DNA from: Eustoma russellianum | Taxonomy: Eukaryota > Streptophyta > Magnoliopsida > Gentianales > Gentianaceae | Reading direction: 5' to 3' | Length of the DNA: 64,000 nt | Assembly: GCA_036186865.1 (NCBI GenBank) | Contig: AP025074.1 | Location: forward strand, 13,775,489 to 13,839,488 | In this document: piece after piece, positions 34,001 through 45,150 of the stretch | Position numbering within the stretch: position 1 is the stretch's first letter | Layout: every line of letters starts with the position of its first letter | Program-made: the position numbers and the translations under genes | Notes under the pieces: model-generated | The model's database searches: none | Seen by the model: only the letters and a program-made list of their open reading frames with translations | What the model was told of the DNA's origin: nothing

Positions 34001-35000
34001 GCACAGTATACCAGAGCAATACGTCTTAAGGACAGAGTCCTGGACTCACCTCGGTTTGTCTGCTCGGCTGAACATAGTGCTGCTGAGCTGCAGTGCTGTC
34101 GTGCTGAGCTCAACTGGTCTGCCGAGCTGTTGTTGTGCTGAGCTCTGTTGTTGTGCTGAGCTCGACTGTTTGGCTGTTAGAGCATCTGTTGTTCTATAGC
34201 GCTGCTGTGCTGAGCTCTGCTGCTGAGTTGGGCTCGGCTGGATGGCTGATAGCACAACTGTTCTGAAGTGCTACTGTGATGAGGTCGGCAGGTCGACTGA
34301 CTATCTAGAACGCAAACCCAATTGCACTATTTGGACTTTCTTGACCTGGCAGACCGATTGGACCTGTCCTTAGTTCGAAAGTCGGCCGTTGCTTAATTTC
34401 ATAAGCACACACTATATAGAATTCAATTGGTCTGCCTTGATTATTTTCAACATTATGTAGATCATTGGATGGTAAAAATTTTAACTTTTTTTGAGCAAAA
34501 TGTAAATATTTCATTATCCAAGAAAATTTGCCAAGATATGAATGCCATTGGACGATCACAAAGCACCTTTATGGGGTGCTACCCGTACAAGATTACAAAC
34601 GCCCAATGCAAAGTTTAATTAGTTGCTGAAATTTATCTTTTGGCTAGATAGATTGACATGTAAACTGTGTATGTATAATTAGTTGCAGAACAGTATCTTC
34701 TTAGGTTGCATTTGCGTAAGCTTACAAAAGGTGCTCGAGTAATTTATTGATTTTTTTACTTATAAACATCATATTTGTTGAAGTAAATATGTGCTTTCTT
34801 CATTACTAAAAAAGATCTAAATGAATAAAATGTTTATAAGCACTCTTATCACGCGTGTAAGATTTACGTTGCCCTACTGATACAAATTACTAAACCTGAG
34901 AATGTAACATTTCATGTCAAGTATCAAGTTTTGGAGCGTGGGTTCCTGCGCATCTTTGCGACTGTTCTTATTGATTTAGTACAATGTAATTCAAGACTAA
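34001..35000. other. Low-complexity GCTGAGCTC-rich stretch and plain intergenic DNA
   Basis: 34075-34245 repeats irregular GTGCTGAGCTC and CTGTTGTTGTGCTGAGCTC phrases on the plus strand. It may be an expanded part of the E4 LTR or leader. From about 34250 to 35000 I see nothing recognisable. Confidence 0.4.
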
Positions 35001-35404
35001 AGTGACTATACTGTAGTGATTTCTGTTGTAATTTGTGATACATAATTTACAGGAAACTTCAAAAGCCATGTCAAAAGTAGCAGCAGTGCGTTGCACATGA
35101 ACTTCAATATGGTTCAATCAATTTTAACGAAAGTTTATTTCCCTTATTTTAGTTTGAAATACTGATAATGATACGAAGCCAAAGGGTAGAAATTTAAAAT
35201 ATGGGTGTCACCAAATGTAAAGACGTAATAGGACGAAAAGCATAAGACAAAACAGACCTCAACTCCCACAAACATATGTTATTGTTTTAGATAGATAAAT
35301 AACATAGATAATTTACAGGATATTATAATAAGAAAATTTATATTTTTGACTCTCCAAGAAACACATAACGGGCAAGAGAAATCCCATCTGCTCTGTATGA
35401 TAGT
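35001..35404 (-). other. Probable 3' UTR of the SOD gene
   Basis: Downstream of the TGA at 35407-35405 the minus strand is AT-rich and unique-looking, with no transposon sequence. The polyadenylation site could not be placed. Confidence 0.4.
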
Positions 35405-38400
35405 TCACTCTTGTAAACCGATGATACCTGCAAAAAGAAATGAAGGTCATAATTGACCAGCATCAATAGAAAGAACATGACCCAAAAAAATAAAAAAATA
35501 ATAAGTAATCCTTTCTTATTCACACTATATAGGCCCATTTGATTGGACAAACTATTTCCCATTATATTCTACCGTTTTACCAAATCTTCCCTACCAAAAA
35601 AAACGTGCCCTAGGCTCTCGCGTTTACGCAGGAACCAAGAAGAAGCCGGATCGTTTCGTGATCTGATATGGCATCTTTACTCTATACTTTGTGCAAGAGG
35701 CGGTTTATGATGCTCGAATTCGTGACCTTAAGGTCACGAAAGAAGCAAACTTACCAGTCGTTCCAAAGCACGCCCATCCTAATGTCTAAAATAGCTATAT
35801 TTTTCTCGATGGTCTCCTTTCATGCTCATACTCTGTCTTTGTTATCACTGCTATATAAAGTTGGTTATATAAATCTCAAATACCTAAAACTTCATCTCTG
35901 GCAAATGTCTTTCCATCCTTTCTCAACTATGATTTATCCTAAGTACCGGGGCAAACACAGATAAACACATAAAAGGGGAAAGCGAGAGGCATGATGGGAG
36001 TGGGGTTGAGGCAAACCTACCACATGCGACTCTACCGCCGGAATTTCCTGTTGTCTTGCTCAGTTCATGTCCTCCTGGTTAAAACAGTAAACAGAAGCGC
36101 CGCGTCAATTATACATAGTGGCTTATCTTTCGCATCAAAGAACCAAATTGTCAATAAAGAAGAGAGAAAACAGCTCATACAGTCCCATGATGAACTTAAT
36201 CAAGCAGATAATATTTGTCTCATCCCAATTTTCCTTCTATCTTCGACTAACATGTATAAAACATTGATTACAAGGGAAAGAAATAAGAAAATGGAAACTA
36301 TCACAAGAATGATTGACAACTTAAAAGTTGATCATATAACAGCATATCGACTAGCTTTTCAGGGGTATCCTATTTCAATGGGAACTTGATTATGAATGGC
36401 AGCCCATCCACTAAAGAATTCACATATAATCTCACTTTTACTGTTATACCCGGAGTTCGCACATTGCTTGCGTAAAATAAGGTTAAACATGATTAGTTCA
36501 AAATGAGGGCAGATGAATTCATGAAAGGATAACAGTGAAGTAGAAAGTTCACCATATTCAACAGAGGCTGTATCACAAACAGTGGAGAGAAGGAAAACAA
36601 ATTCCAAATTCAACCTAGGCTGTATCCCAAACAATGCAGAGACAGTGACAGATTCACCAAGTGACACGTAACATTAGAGGGTTGGTAAGGCGATAAATAA
36701 GAGATGGGCCAGCAGAAAGGTGAGGCTGGCCAGGTCGGGTCACGCTCACCTGCGCGTGAGCGGATCCCATTCTTTTTTTGTGGGTCATGTATAAGGTAGC
36801 TAAACAATGAATCAATTGACATAAAATATAAGTAACCCTTGCCAAATCATGTGTATAAGAGCCACATATTTAAGCATTCAAAGTTAAAAATAAATTACCA
36901 ACGCCAAGGTCGTCTGGATCAGTGTGGACTACGATAGCCCTTCCGATAATGGAGTGCGTTCCAGTAAGTGGAATCTGCAAATGGAAATATAATACTTCTT
37001 CTGAGAAGGCAAATAGCAACAAGAGACTAAATCATACGTTTAGGAGGAAACCAATCCCCCCCTCCCCCAACACCAACACTAGAGATGGGTGGAAAAGAGA
37101 GGGGGGAGGGGAAGGGGTTGTCATGAGATAAATCACCTGCTTGTCTGTGATCGATACTCTTGCAACTCCTAAAAAAAAATGCGAGAGAAGGTAAGAAACA
37201 GAAGCTGCCCGAAATCATACAAACAATGATAAGTATATGACAAAGGAAAAAGATTGGCATAAAATGTGACATCCATTCTATGTTGATTTAGCTATTTTAT
37301 ATTTATATGGACCCCCCCCCCCCCAAAAAAAAAAAAAAAAAAAACAAAATGACTACTAATTAAGTGGTTGATTAGTCACTATGAAAAAGAGCGGGCGCAC
37401 TCCTCCTCTAAACACTTCTTTTCCTCTACAAGTAGAATTTCAACATTGAATGTCCCTTTTAAGAACTGAACCAAAAGAATTTTAGGCTCACTTCATCATT
37501 GAACACAAAAAGAGGTCAAAGGGAAGTTAAAACTAGTACAGAGCAAGCACGGTTGGTATGGACATAATAATAACCCATCAAATCCGCAGTAAGATAATGA
37601 ATTATATACCATCTTCACCAGCATTAATATTCCCAAGATCTCCAGCATGACGGTTCTCATCTTCAGGAGCCCCGTGGTCTTTTCCATAGGGATTAAAGTG
37701 CGGACCTGCATATGCAATGTTTGAAGACATTGATAACTTGTGAACAATATCCTACTCCATTTGTTCTAAAATATTCGTTTTAAAATATAAGTCTACTTTA
37801 AGATTTCAAAATACTATAAACTATTCTAGGTCAAAAAATCAAAGTAGACAAAAAGTCAAAAGTGGACTTGATATAACAACATTACTCCATTGATAGACTC
37901 CCGCCTATGGCGGGATATGAGGGGTCGGATGAACGCAACCATACCCACGTGCTAGAAACACATAGAGGTTGTTGTTCGATGATTCATAATGAAAATTGCG
38001 TCAAGATGTGTCGATCAAGTGATAATAATCTGAAGGGGCAACTTTACATGATTATGATATGCTAGAAAAACTGAATTTTATTCGTCAAATTTTCAATATA
38101 TATAAGGCGAGTTGATTCCAGCAATCTTGGCATCAGGACTTGCAGGAACCTTGAGCTTGGTTACTTTAGGCTTTGTTTAACTTGTAGTTGAGGGCTGATT
38201 CTGCATCTTAAGCATAACACTCTAAAGAATCAAGACACCTTAGATTCATATAGATATAACATCTGTTTGACAAAATAAACTAAAAGTAGTAATAATAATA
38301 ACAGAGAAAAAGAAAAAGAAAAATTACCAGTTGACATGCAGCCATTTGTTATGTCTCCAAAGACATGGACATGGAAGCCATGGAGCCCTGGTCTAAGACC

Positions 38401-39405
38401 TGCTATTGTTCCCGTAACAGTAGTTGGACCTGCCCGAGATAGAGACGTGGTCAGCTTGCAATGTATTCTATGCCCTCTGCTTCTTATGAAACGGATCAAA
38501 AGAAAGTACTACATAACATGACTATGTAACATATATCATGCAATGCTCTTGAAATCTATGAAGCACCTACTAATTAGAAACCATTAAAATATGCAAAATG
38601 TTCGGAACATAAAAAAAATACTCCCTCCTTCCCAAATATTTTGTACCATTTACTATAATTTGGTTTGCCACGAAACATTGTTCATTTTAAAAATATAACA
38701 TATTAGCAGTCAAAGTTGTATATTACCAATTAAAGATATAGCAGGAATAACGACCAATCTGCTTTTTAAATTTTCTAAATTATGCTCAAATTAAATTATA
38801 ATATATTTTTGAAACAGAAGAAATACAAAATATTATCACTGTCAGATTTTTTTTAAATATAAAACATTTTGTTGAAAAATTAACCGTGATAATTGAATGC
38901 AAAATAGGGTGCCCCCACCCGTTCTCGTTTGACTTTTTTTTTTCCTGCTAAGTGGATGCATCTCGTTTTACATTCTTTTCTCATAATAGTTAACCTAGTT
39001 GATCTAAAATTAACATATATAAGTGTAACGGTTGAATTATGTAGAGGTAGCGGTTTATCTAAAATTAACATTTTGAAATAATTTTTCTTAAAAAAAAAAT
39101 ACTCCTAGTTGCTCTAAAAACTAGATAAAAATTTTCACATCACTAAAATTAAAATAAAATATTATTTGATCCTTCCATAATTAGTCTCACTAACAGGAAC
39201 GAGATAAACTGGAAAAGGATATATATATATATATATATAGACACATAAACTAAGTCGCACATTGGAAGGAAGTGTTGAAGTTGGCAAAGAGAGCCTTGAT
39301 TTTGGAAGAAAGGGAGGGTTGATTACCATCATGCCTTTCTTGGCTAAAATAGATTGTTCCCCCAACACCCTCCGTGCTTGTCATAACTGCAACAGCTTTC
39401 CCCAT
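35405..39405 (-). CDS. CSD1: Cu/Zn superoxide dismutase, cytosolic type (7 coding exons)
   Basis: Converts superoxide to O2 and H2O2. Coding exons on the minus strand: 39405-39327, 38429-38328, 37705-37610, 37168-37137, 36974-36899, 36074-36021, 35427-35405. All introns are GT-AG and phases join, giving 153 residues (cytosolic plant enzymes have about 152). Start MGKAVAVMTSTEGVGGTIYF, with no transit peptide; end GIIGLQE. Copper ligands are His46, His48, His63 and His120; zinc ligands His63, His71, His80 and Asp83; the disulfide is Cys57-Cys146 and the active-site Arg is Arg143, all present. Oddities: one extra residue near QERHDG (21-27) and Val128 in DDLGVGGHE where Lys is usual. A 5' UTR intron is likely, since TTTTAG lies 15 bases before the ATG. 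Intron 6 holds a SINE, intron 1 an (AT)n run (39219-39239). The gene symbol rests on type, not on an orthology test. Confidence 0.93.
35596..35790 (-). mobile_element. Au-like SINE in SOD intron 6
   Basis: On the minus strand: GGAACGACTGGTAAGTTTGC (tRNA-like A-box region, near 35775), GTGACCTTAAGGTCACGAAT and TCGAGC (B-box region, near 35715-35735), CCGCCTCTTGCACAAAGTAT, then a GC-richer tail ending CCTAGGGCACG and a run of eight T (35603-35596). The order matches my recollection of the plant Au SINE, including the GTGACC...GGTCAC arms and terminal T run. It carries many substitutions. Target-site duplications were not found. Confidence 0.6.
35719..35740. repeat. 22 bp perfect palindrome inside the SINE
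   Basis: The arms are TTCGTGACCTT and its exact complement, with no central spacer. It coincides with the GTGACC/GGTCAC part of the SINE near its B box, so it is explained by the element and is not necessarily a protein site. Confidence 0.95.
37312..37344. repeat. Poly-C/poly-A junction in SOD intron 3
   Basis: Thirteen C are followed directly by twenty A on the plus strand. The homopolymer lengths may be affected by sequencing error. Confidence 0.9.
38105..38222 (-). pseudogene. Coding-like fragment in SOD intron 2
   Basis: The minus strand reads SVMLKMQNQPSTTS, stop, then TKPKVTKLKVPASPDAKIAG and INSPY before a stop. The Lys/Pro-rich composition and lack of relation to SOD suggest a captured gene fragment or an old exon. 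I do not recognise it; it may be chance. Confidence 0.3.
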
Positions 39406-39830
39406 GTCGTCTCAAATGATCTAAAACCAGAAAACAAAAGTTAGAAACAAACGTAAACATTATTTTATTCATGATTTCCCTGTACGAATAATAACAATAT
39501 AAAGTTTTAGCTGCTAATAATTCCACAGAAGCATATAAAAAGTCCATGAAAATGGAAGCACTCTTAACGGTAGCATGCAAGAACTTCAAGCCCACAAATG
39601 AATTCCTGAAACCACAGAAACCTTAGAGAAGATTAACTGAGAACTTTTTCTTACTATTTTGTGATGGATAGAAATGGTAATAAATAAAAGTATAGGTTAG
39701 GGAGAAGGGATTATTCGCATTTATAGGTCTTTGAAGTGATCACATCATATGATAGCACCGAAGAGTGAAATGGAGTTTGCAGCAACTGTTGACTCAGTGG
39801 TGTTAGGATTAGTTGGCTGGGAACACGTGG
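39406..39830 (-). promoter_or_regulatory. SOD promoter and 5' leader
   Basis: A TATA box, TATAAAT on the minus strand at 39725-39719, predicts a start near 39690. From there the leader runs to an intron whose acceptor TTTTAG ends just before 39420; the 5' UTR donor is not certain (AAGGTTTCT near 39622 is one option). About 100 bases above the TATA box lies a G-box, GCCACGTGT (39832-39823), a common light, abscisic-acid and stress element. A W-box-like TTGAC is near 39790. Confidence 0.5.
39824..39829. promoter_or_regulatory. G-box CACGTG
   Basis: CACGTG within GCCACGTGT, about 100 bp upstream of the SOD TATA box. The position is typical for bZIP/bHLH sites. Six bases occur often by chance, so function is only suggested by context. 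Confidence 0.45.
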
Positions 39831-39959
39831 CACTGGAGATTGCTGCAAACATTGACACCTCCTTATGCATGTTACAATAATTTCGACTTCCTTACGTCCA
39901 CCAACCGCATTTAAATCCGAGCGTTAATCCTATTCCATATCCCGATCTTTATTCGCAAC

Positions 39960-40213
39960 GTATATTTATATATTGTATATGTATACCTATATTGTGTATG
40001 TTTATATGTTTATATGTATATGTATATATTGTCTACGTGCATGATGCATATGTATATTGTATATGTATATGTATATATTGTCTATGCATATGTGTATGTG
40101 TATGCATATTGTATATTGTATATGTATATGTATATATTGTACATATATATATATATGCATATATTGTATATAGTATATGCATGTATATGTAAATTGTATA
40201 TGTATATATTGTC
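39960..40213. repeat. TATATG/TATATTG satellite-like repeat
   Basis: About 250 bp of irregular GTATATGTATATGTATATATTG-type units. Overlapping open frames in several phases are artefacts of the repeat. Confidence 0.9.
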
Positions 40214-40802
40214 TAATACTTATCATTTATATTCATTTAATATAATCAATAGCAAAGTTAACTTTATCGTTAATAACGTCACCTGTAGGTGGATATAAAT
40301 TGTAATAAGAATCGACCATATAGATATAATTTGAAACATATGTCAAAAATATAGAAATAAAATATACAGAAAAATTTACCATATACTCCTGATTATTGGC
40401 AATCTAGCTGGTTCAGCTAAATGCACATGATTTATAACATCTGAATATACTTGGCTAATATTAAAATTATAGATAATTTTCATAACGTCCACGCAAGATA
40501 TAGATGTGAAATATTATTAACCCTGAAATCCAATGCAAACTTTTATTTCTCTTGTCAAAGTATTTAACTAAAGGCTCCTTACATCCCAAAATATTGTCAT
40601 AGTTTTACTTGAATATAGTTTAAGAAATCAACTATTTTGACCACTTTTCTTATTCTATTCCTAGTTAGTTCAATGAAGTAAACTAGATAAATCATATATA
40701 TATTAATTGAAATAGTGAGAGAAAGCCAAAAAAATTGCAATTTTAATAAGAAAACCCACAATGATAACCCACAATTATCGGAGTTTTAAAAGTAATTTCA
40801 CA
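40214..40802. other. Intergenic DNA left of E5
   Basis: AT-rich, no gene or clear repeat seen. Confidence 0.4.
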
Positions 40803-42257
40803 TGTATTAGAATATGATAAGTTTTGATGATTTGCACAATTGACACTTGGAATGCTAGATAAAGCGCCTCATGTGAATTGTTTGGAGACAAGAACACTTC
40901 GAACGCCTGCATAAGACGCTTGATGCGAAGTGGCTGGAGGCCAGAACACTTCGAACGCCTAGATGCTTCATGTGAAGTGTTTGGAAACCAGAACACTTCG
41001 AACGCCTAAATAAGGCACCTCATGTGTCAAGCTGTGTAACTGCACACTTTGAACTCCTAAACACGCGCTTCATATGTGTTACAAAGTCAAATGAACGGTC
41101 TCCCCCGAAATGGGCACAAATATCAATTTACTTTTGACAAAACTCAGAATCACTTCGAACAAACATGCAGGTTGAGATCAGGTGCTTCATGTGACTTCGA
41201 ACGAGTTCTGTTGCCCACATTAGGCGCTTCATGTGTCATTGAACAAGTGTTCTTTATTCACTTAAGGTGTTGTATGCCACATTGAAAGCCAGTTCAAACA
41301 CACTTTAGGCGCTCCATGTCACATTGAACGCCTGTTCATAAAACACATAAGGCGATTCATGTGACTCAATGTTATAAATGTTTTATGCTGCACTTTCTAA
41401 GGTTTACTTGACACATGTACCCTCCTTTTTAATGTAACATCACAGGTTCTTCTGTCACTTTGGAGAATGTTCTCTTTCCTCTTTGAGCTTTCAAGAAGAA
41501 GCTTCCTCAAGAAGTTTTTTTATTCATCCAAGAGAAGATCTCTATGGAAGAAGACATGTCATCACAAAGAGACAAAACTTATTATTGTCTCCTGCAAGGT
41601 TACAAATGGCTACAAGGTGATAAAACAAGGGTGTTCATCACTTTTCATACTTCAACTTTCTACCTACAAGCTCTCAAGCTTTGCTTTCAAAATAGTTGTA
41701 TCATTGTATATTTTACTTTATTTGTGACAGTTGTGATTGTAAAGAAGAAGAGTCTTCTTCTTAAGTGAAGATTGTGTAGAGTAAGGTGTAGATCGTTGGT
41801 CAAGAAGCAAGGGTGCTTCTTGTTTGAAGAAATCCAGACCTTGGAGGGTTAGTTGATGGTGTTGTAGTATACCACACTCCCAACAATAATTCTTTGAGGA
41901 GCAAAGAAGTTATTTGGAGGCTAGACTTCAAGGGGTTGATATTTCTTGGTTGTGGTCTAGGCGTGTGGCCTAGTTTCTTTCTTTGTAAGTTTTTCTTTGA
42001 TTGTTGTTTCCCCCAAAAGAAATAACAATCCTCATTCAAAAATCATTCTTGTGAAAAACTAAGAAGGTCAAGGAGTAGAGTCATTTGACTTGAACCTCTA
42101 TATATCTCGTGTTCTTTATGCATCCGCAAGTTTATTCATTTTGAAGAACGCAACCAAGTATTGATTTGCACTCATCATCGAAAATATATGAAAAATATCC
42201 ATACTTGGTGAACACACTATTCAACCCCCCTTCTAGTGTGTTCTTAGGGACCTAACA
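40803..42257 (+). mobile_element. 5' LTR of E5
   Basis: 1455 bp, TGTATTAGAATATG (the expected TGTTAG start carries a small insertion) to CCTAACA next to the primer site. 40860-41375 holds the same CTTCGAACGCCT...GGCGCTTCATGTGA motif array as the E3 LTR. Confidence 0.88.
40860..41375. repeat. AGGCGTTCGAA/GCGCCTCATGTG motif array in E5 LTR
   Basis: Eight or more copies of CACTTCGAACGCCT or TTGAACGCCT paired with GGCGCTTCATGTGA or relatives; the reverse-complement arrangement of the E3 LTR array. Confidence 0.75.
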
Positions 42258-42259
42258 AT

Positions 42260-42271
42260 TGGTATCAGAGC
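42260..42271 (+). other. Primer binding site of E5
   Basis: TGGTATCAGAGC, two bases after the LTR end; complementary to initiator tRNA-Met. Confidence 0.95.
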
Positions 42272-42340
42272 GAAATCTTGAGTGTTTAAGTTCATATAGC
42301 AAGATTTGATCTTTTAAAGTAAGGATCCTTTTAGTTTTGA

Positions 42341-44260
42341 AGATGCAAGTTCTCCAAGTGGTGACGCTTCTAGAAGAAGAATACAAGAGTCACTACTCCC
42401 TTCTATCTCAAATGTACATGTTAAGGTACCTATGTTTGACCCTCTAAACTATCCACTATGAAAATCAAATATGGAAACATACCTTCGTTTTTGTAGATAT
42501 CATATGTGGAGAGAGGTGTCAAAAGATTCTACCATTCCTTTTGATGTTGATGATCCTACTCCGGAAGAGGAGTTGCAATTCGCCATAAATAGCAAAGTTC
42601 TTACTATTTTAAATAGCTCTGTATCACCAAATGAGAGAGCTCAAATACAAGGTGTCCAATCCGCACATGAAGCTTGGACAAATTTGGAGATGATTCATGA
42701 AGGAACATCTCAAGTGAGGAAAGCAAAGAGGAGACAACTTATAAAACAATTCTACAATTTCAATGTCCTTAAAGGTGAAAAGATTGAAGAGTCCATCCAA
42801 AGATTCACCAAGCTTGTCAACCTACTTACGGCGGTTGGTAAGAAAATAGAACAAGATGATCTCAATCATTGCTTCCTAAATAGTTTAGGAAGAGAATGGA
42901 ATACAAAAGTGACGGTCATTGAAGAGTCAAAGGATCCAGAGACTTTCACTCTAGATGAGCTTTATAGGAAGTCTCTGGATGAGCTTTATAGGAATCTCAT
43001 CACTTATGAGATTCATCTTGAAGCTCAAGAAAAGAATGATCCTATTCGAAGTTCGTCGAAGGCTCTTGCATGCGAGTCGAAAGAATCGGACGACAAAGTT
43101 AGACTTCTCGTTTGAAGATTTACAAAATTCACAAAGAAGAATGAAGATGAAGCCAAAAGGTTCATCAAGGAGAAATTCTTCAAGGATAAGGACAAGGTGA
43201 AAGACCAAAAAAATAAATGTCATAAATGCGGAAAGTTTAGTCGCTTCATGAAGAATTTTAGGGTGAAGGATCTTCACCCAAAAGACAAAAAATCCATCTA
43301 CCAAAGGAAGAAGATTTTACAAGCGAAAGTAGCCAATTGGGAGAGTCTCTTATCTGGGTCAGAGAGCGACAACGACGACAATGAGAATCTAGCTCTCACG
43401 GGGGTCATCAACCATGATCTCGACAAGGAGTTTTATTCTCTCATGGCAATCGAAGATGACATGGAGGTAAGCACTATATCCTCACACTATAGAATGTAAG
43501 ATGAAATGGATGATTTAGTGCAAGAAAATGATTTATTAGAAATGAAATATAAACGTGTCAAAAAGGATTTCAAAGCATGCATAAATGAATACAATGACAC
43601 GTTAGAAAATCACATTGCATTACAACTTGAGCATGGTATTTTATTGACCATGCATATGATAACACTAGAGGAGAAGTATGATTTGATGAAATCAAGCATT
43701 CCTCCTCAAAACCTTTTGAAGAAGAAAATTTTTTAAAAGGAAAGTGCAAATAAAATTAAGATAAATAAAGACGCATCCATACCAAGCATGAAACCAAAGA
43801 TTAAATCTAGTGTCATGTATGCGTCAAAGAAGAGAAAACAAATGGAAAAACATTATTTGTCAATGAGTCAAAAACCTCCTTGAAGAAGCAAAGACACATG
43901 CCTAAGAGTAAGGAAAAGTCAACAAAGGTGTCAAAACCTTTCGTTCGTAAAAATAATTCTTCCTTGATTTCAAGGAATGTCATCCCAAAATGGAAACCAC
44001 GGAATGTGCCATTGCACAAGCATGATAAACATTTTTATCCATACAAACACATTCCTACATGTTTTTATTATAATAAAAAGGGTCATGTAGAAAGAGTGTG
44101 TAGAGCTAAGCATAATACAAATCTTGTGTGGGTACCAAAGGGTGTAATAAAGGTAACTAAGCCTCAAGGACTCAAAATAAAAAGGGTACCAATATCATAT
44201 GGTTCTTTTGTAGGCCTTATCGCTAAATGGAGAAAGCGAAGACAAGAAGGTCAAATGGAT
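42341..44260 (+). pseudogene. E5 gag
   Basis: Begins in frame near EDASSPSGDASRRRIQESLL. An in-frame stop at about 42460 replaces a Trp, then 42471-43115 carries the gag core (AHEAWTNLEMIHEGTSQVRK, GEKIEESIQRFTKLVNLL). After a shift come CHKCGKFSRFMKNFR, a knuckle lacking the His and last Cys (43215-43259), a coiled coil (43506-43736), and CFYYNKKGHVERVC (about 44060-44100), a knuckle with Tyr for the second Cys. Near 44140 the frame reads LVWVPKG. A 24 bp in-frame tandem duplication encodes DELYRKSL twice in part (42954-42994). Confidence 0.85.
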
Positions 44261-45150
44261 CGTGTACAATGAGTGTTCCAACCATATGACGGGAGACAAA
44301 AGGCTATTCCATAGACTCACTATGCAAGATAGGGGAGTTATCCACTTTGGAGGTAGCAAAGGCCAAATTAAAAGACATGGTATTGTGGACAACGATTCCT
44401 TCTCTCTTAGTGATTTTCTATATGTTAGTGGACTAAAGTTTAACTTGATAAATGTAAGTCAATTATGTAATGCTAATTATGAGGTTATGTTTTTGAAAAC
44501 AAAGTGCATTGTGAAAAAGCACAACATTATTTTGTTTGAAGCTTTGATATTCAAAAATATTTACAAACTTAGAATCAATTATTTGGTTTCACAAAATATA
44601 TCTTGCCTAGTTGCCAAGAATGACTTGACACAACTATGGAATAGACGTCTAGGACATGTATGTTTCAAAACATTTAAATTTATTTGTGAAAACAAAAAGG
44701 TCCGAGGCCTTCCAAAATTGAGTTTCAAAAACCAAGACTTATGTGACACTTGTCAAAAGTCAAAGCTTGTGAAAACAAGCTTTAAACCAAAAACAAATAT
44801 AACCACCTCCAAACCCCTATAATTACTACATATGGATTTGTATGGGGATGTTGGAACTAAAAGTTTGGGTAGTAAACATTATACCTTCGTGGTGGTAGAT
44901 GACTATACTCGTTATACATGAGTGATGTTTCTTGCAAAGAAAAATGATGCATGTAGTGAGTTTATTAATTTGAGTAGACGATTGGAAAATCACATGGGTG
45001 ACACCATTAAAACTATACGAAGTGATCGTGGTGGTGAGTTTGATTGAGAGTTTGAAAGGTTTTGTTATCCAAAGGATACACTCCGGCTCCTAGAACTCCA
45101 CAACAAAATAGTGTAACCAAACAAAAGAATAGAACTCTACAAGAAATGTG
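44261..45150 (+). pseudogene. E5 protease and integrase, truncated
   Basis: ECSNHMTGDKRLFHRLTMQD marks protease; the usual DSG catalytic triplet is NEC here. Then LWNRRLGHVCFKTFKFICEN and LCDTCQKSKLVKTSFKPK. After a stop at 44821 follow LHMDLYGDVGTKSLGSKHY and TIRSDRGGEFD, with further stops. It ends at NRTLQEMC at about 45150. Confidence 0.85.

Larger units (their letters stand above)
40803..45150 (+). mobile_element. E5: Sirevirus-like copia element, 3'-truncated
   Basis: 5' LTR 40803-42257, primer site 42260-42271, gag, protease and integrase up to about 45150. There the match to E3 integrase (QEMC) ends and gypsy-like LTR sequence begins. RT, RNase H, any aORF and the 3' LTR are absent. 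It shares its LTR family with E3 but lies on the opposite strand. Confidence 0.88.

Noticed and set aside
35405..39405. Whether the SOD is a pseudogene.
   Set aside because: All seven exons join in frame with GT-AG introns, and every metal ligand, the disulfide cysteines and the active-site Arg are present.
39595..39640. miR398 target site in the SOD 5' region.
   Set aside because: The best alignment pairs poorly, especially opposite the miRNA 5' end; not supportable by eye.
39992..40298. Tyr/Ile/Val-rich open frames on both strands.
   Set aside because: Direct translation of the TATATG repeat.
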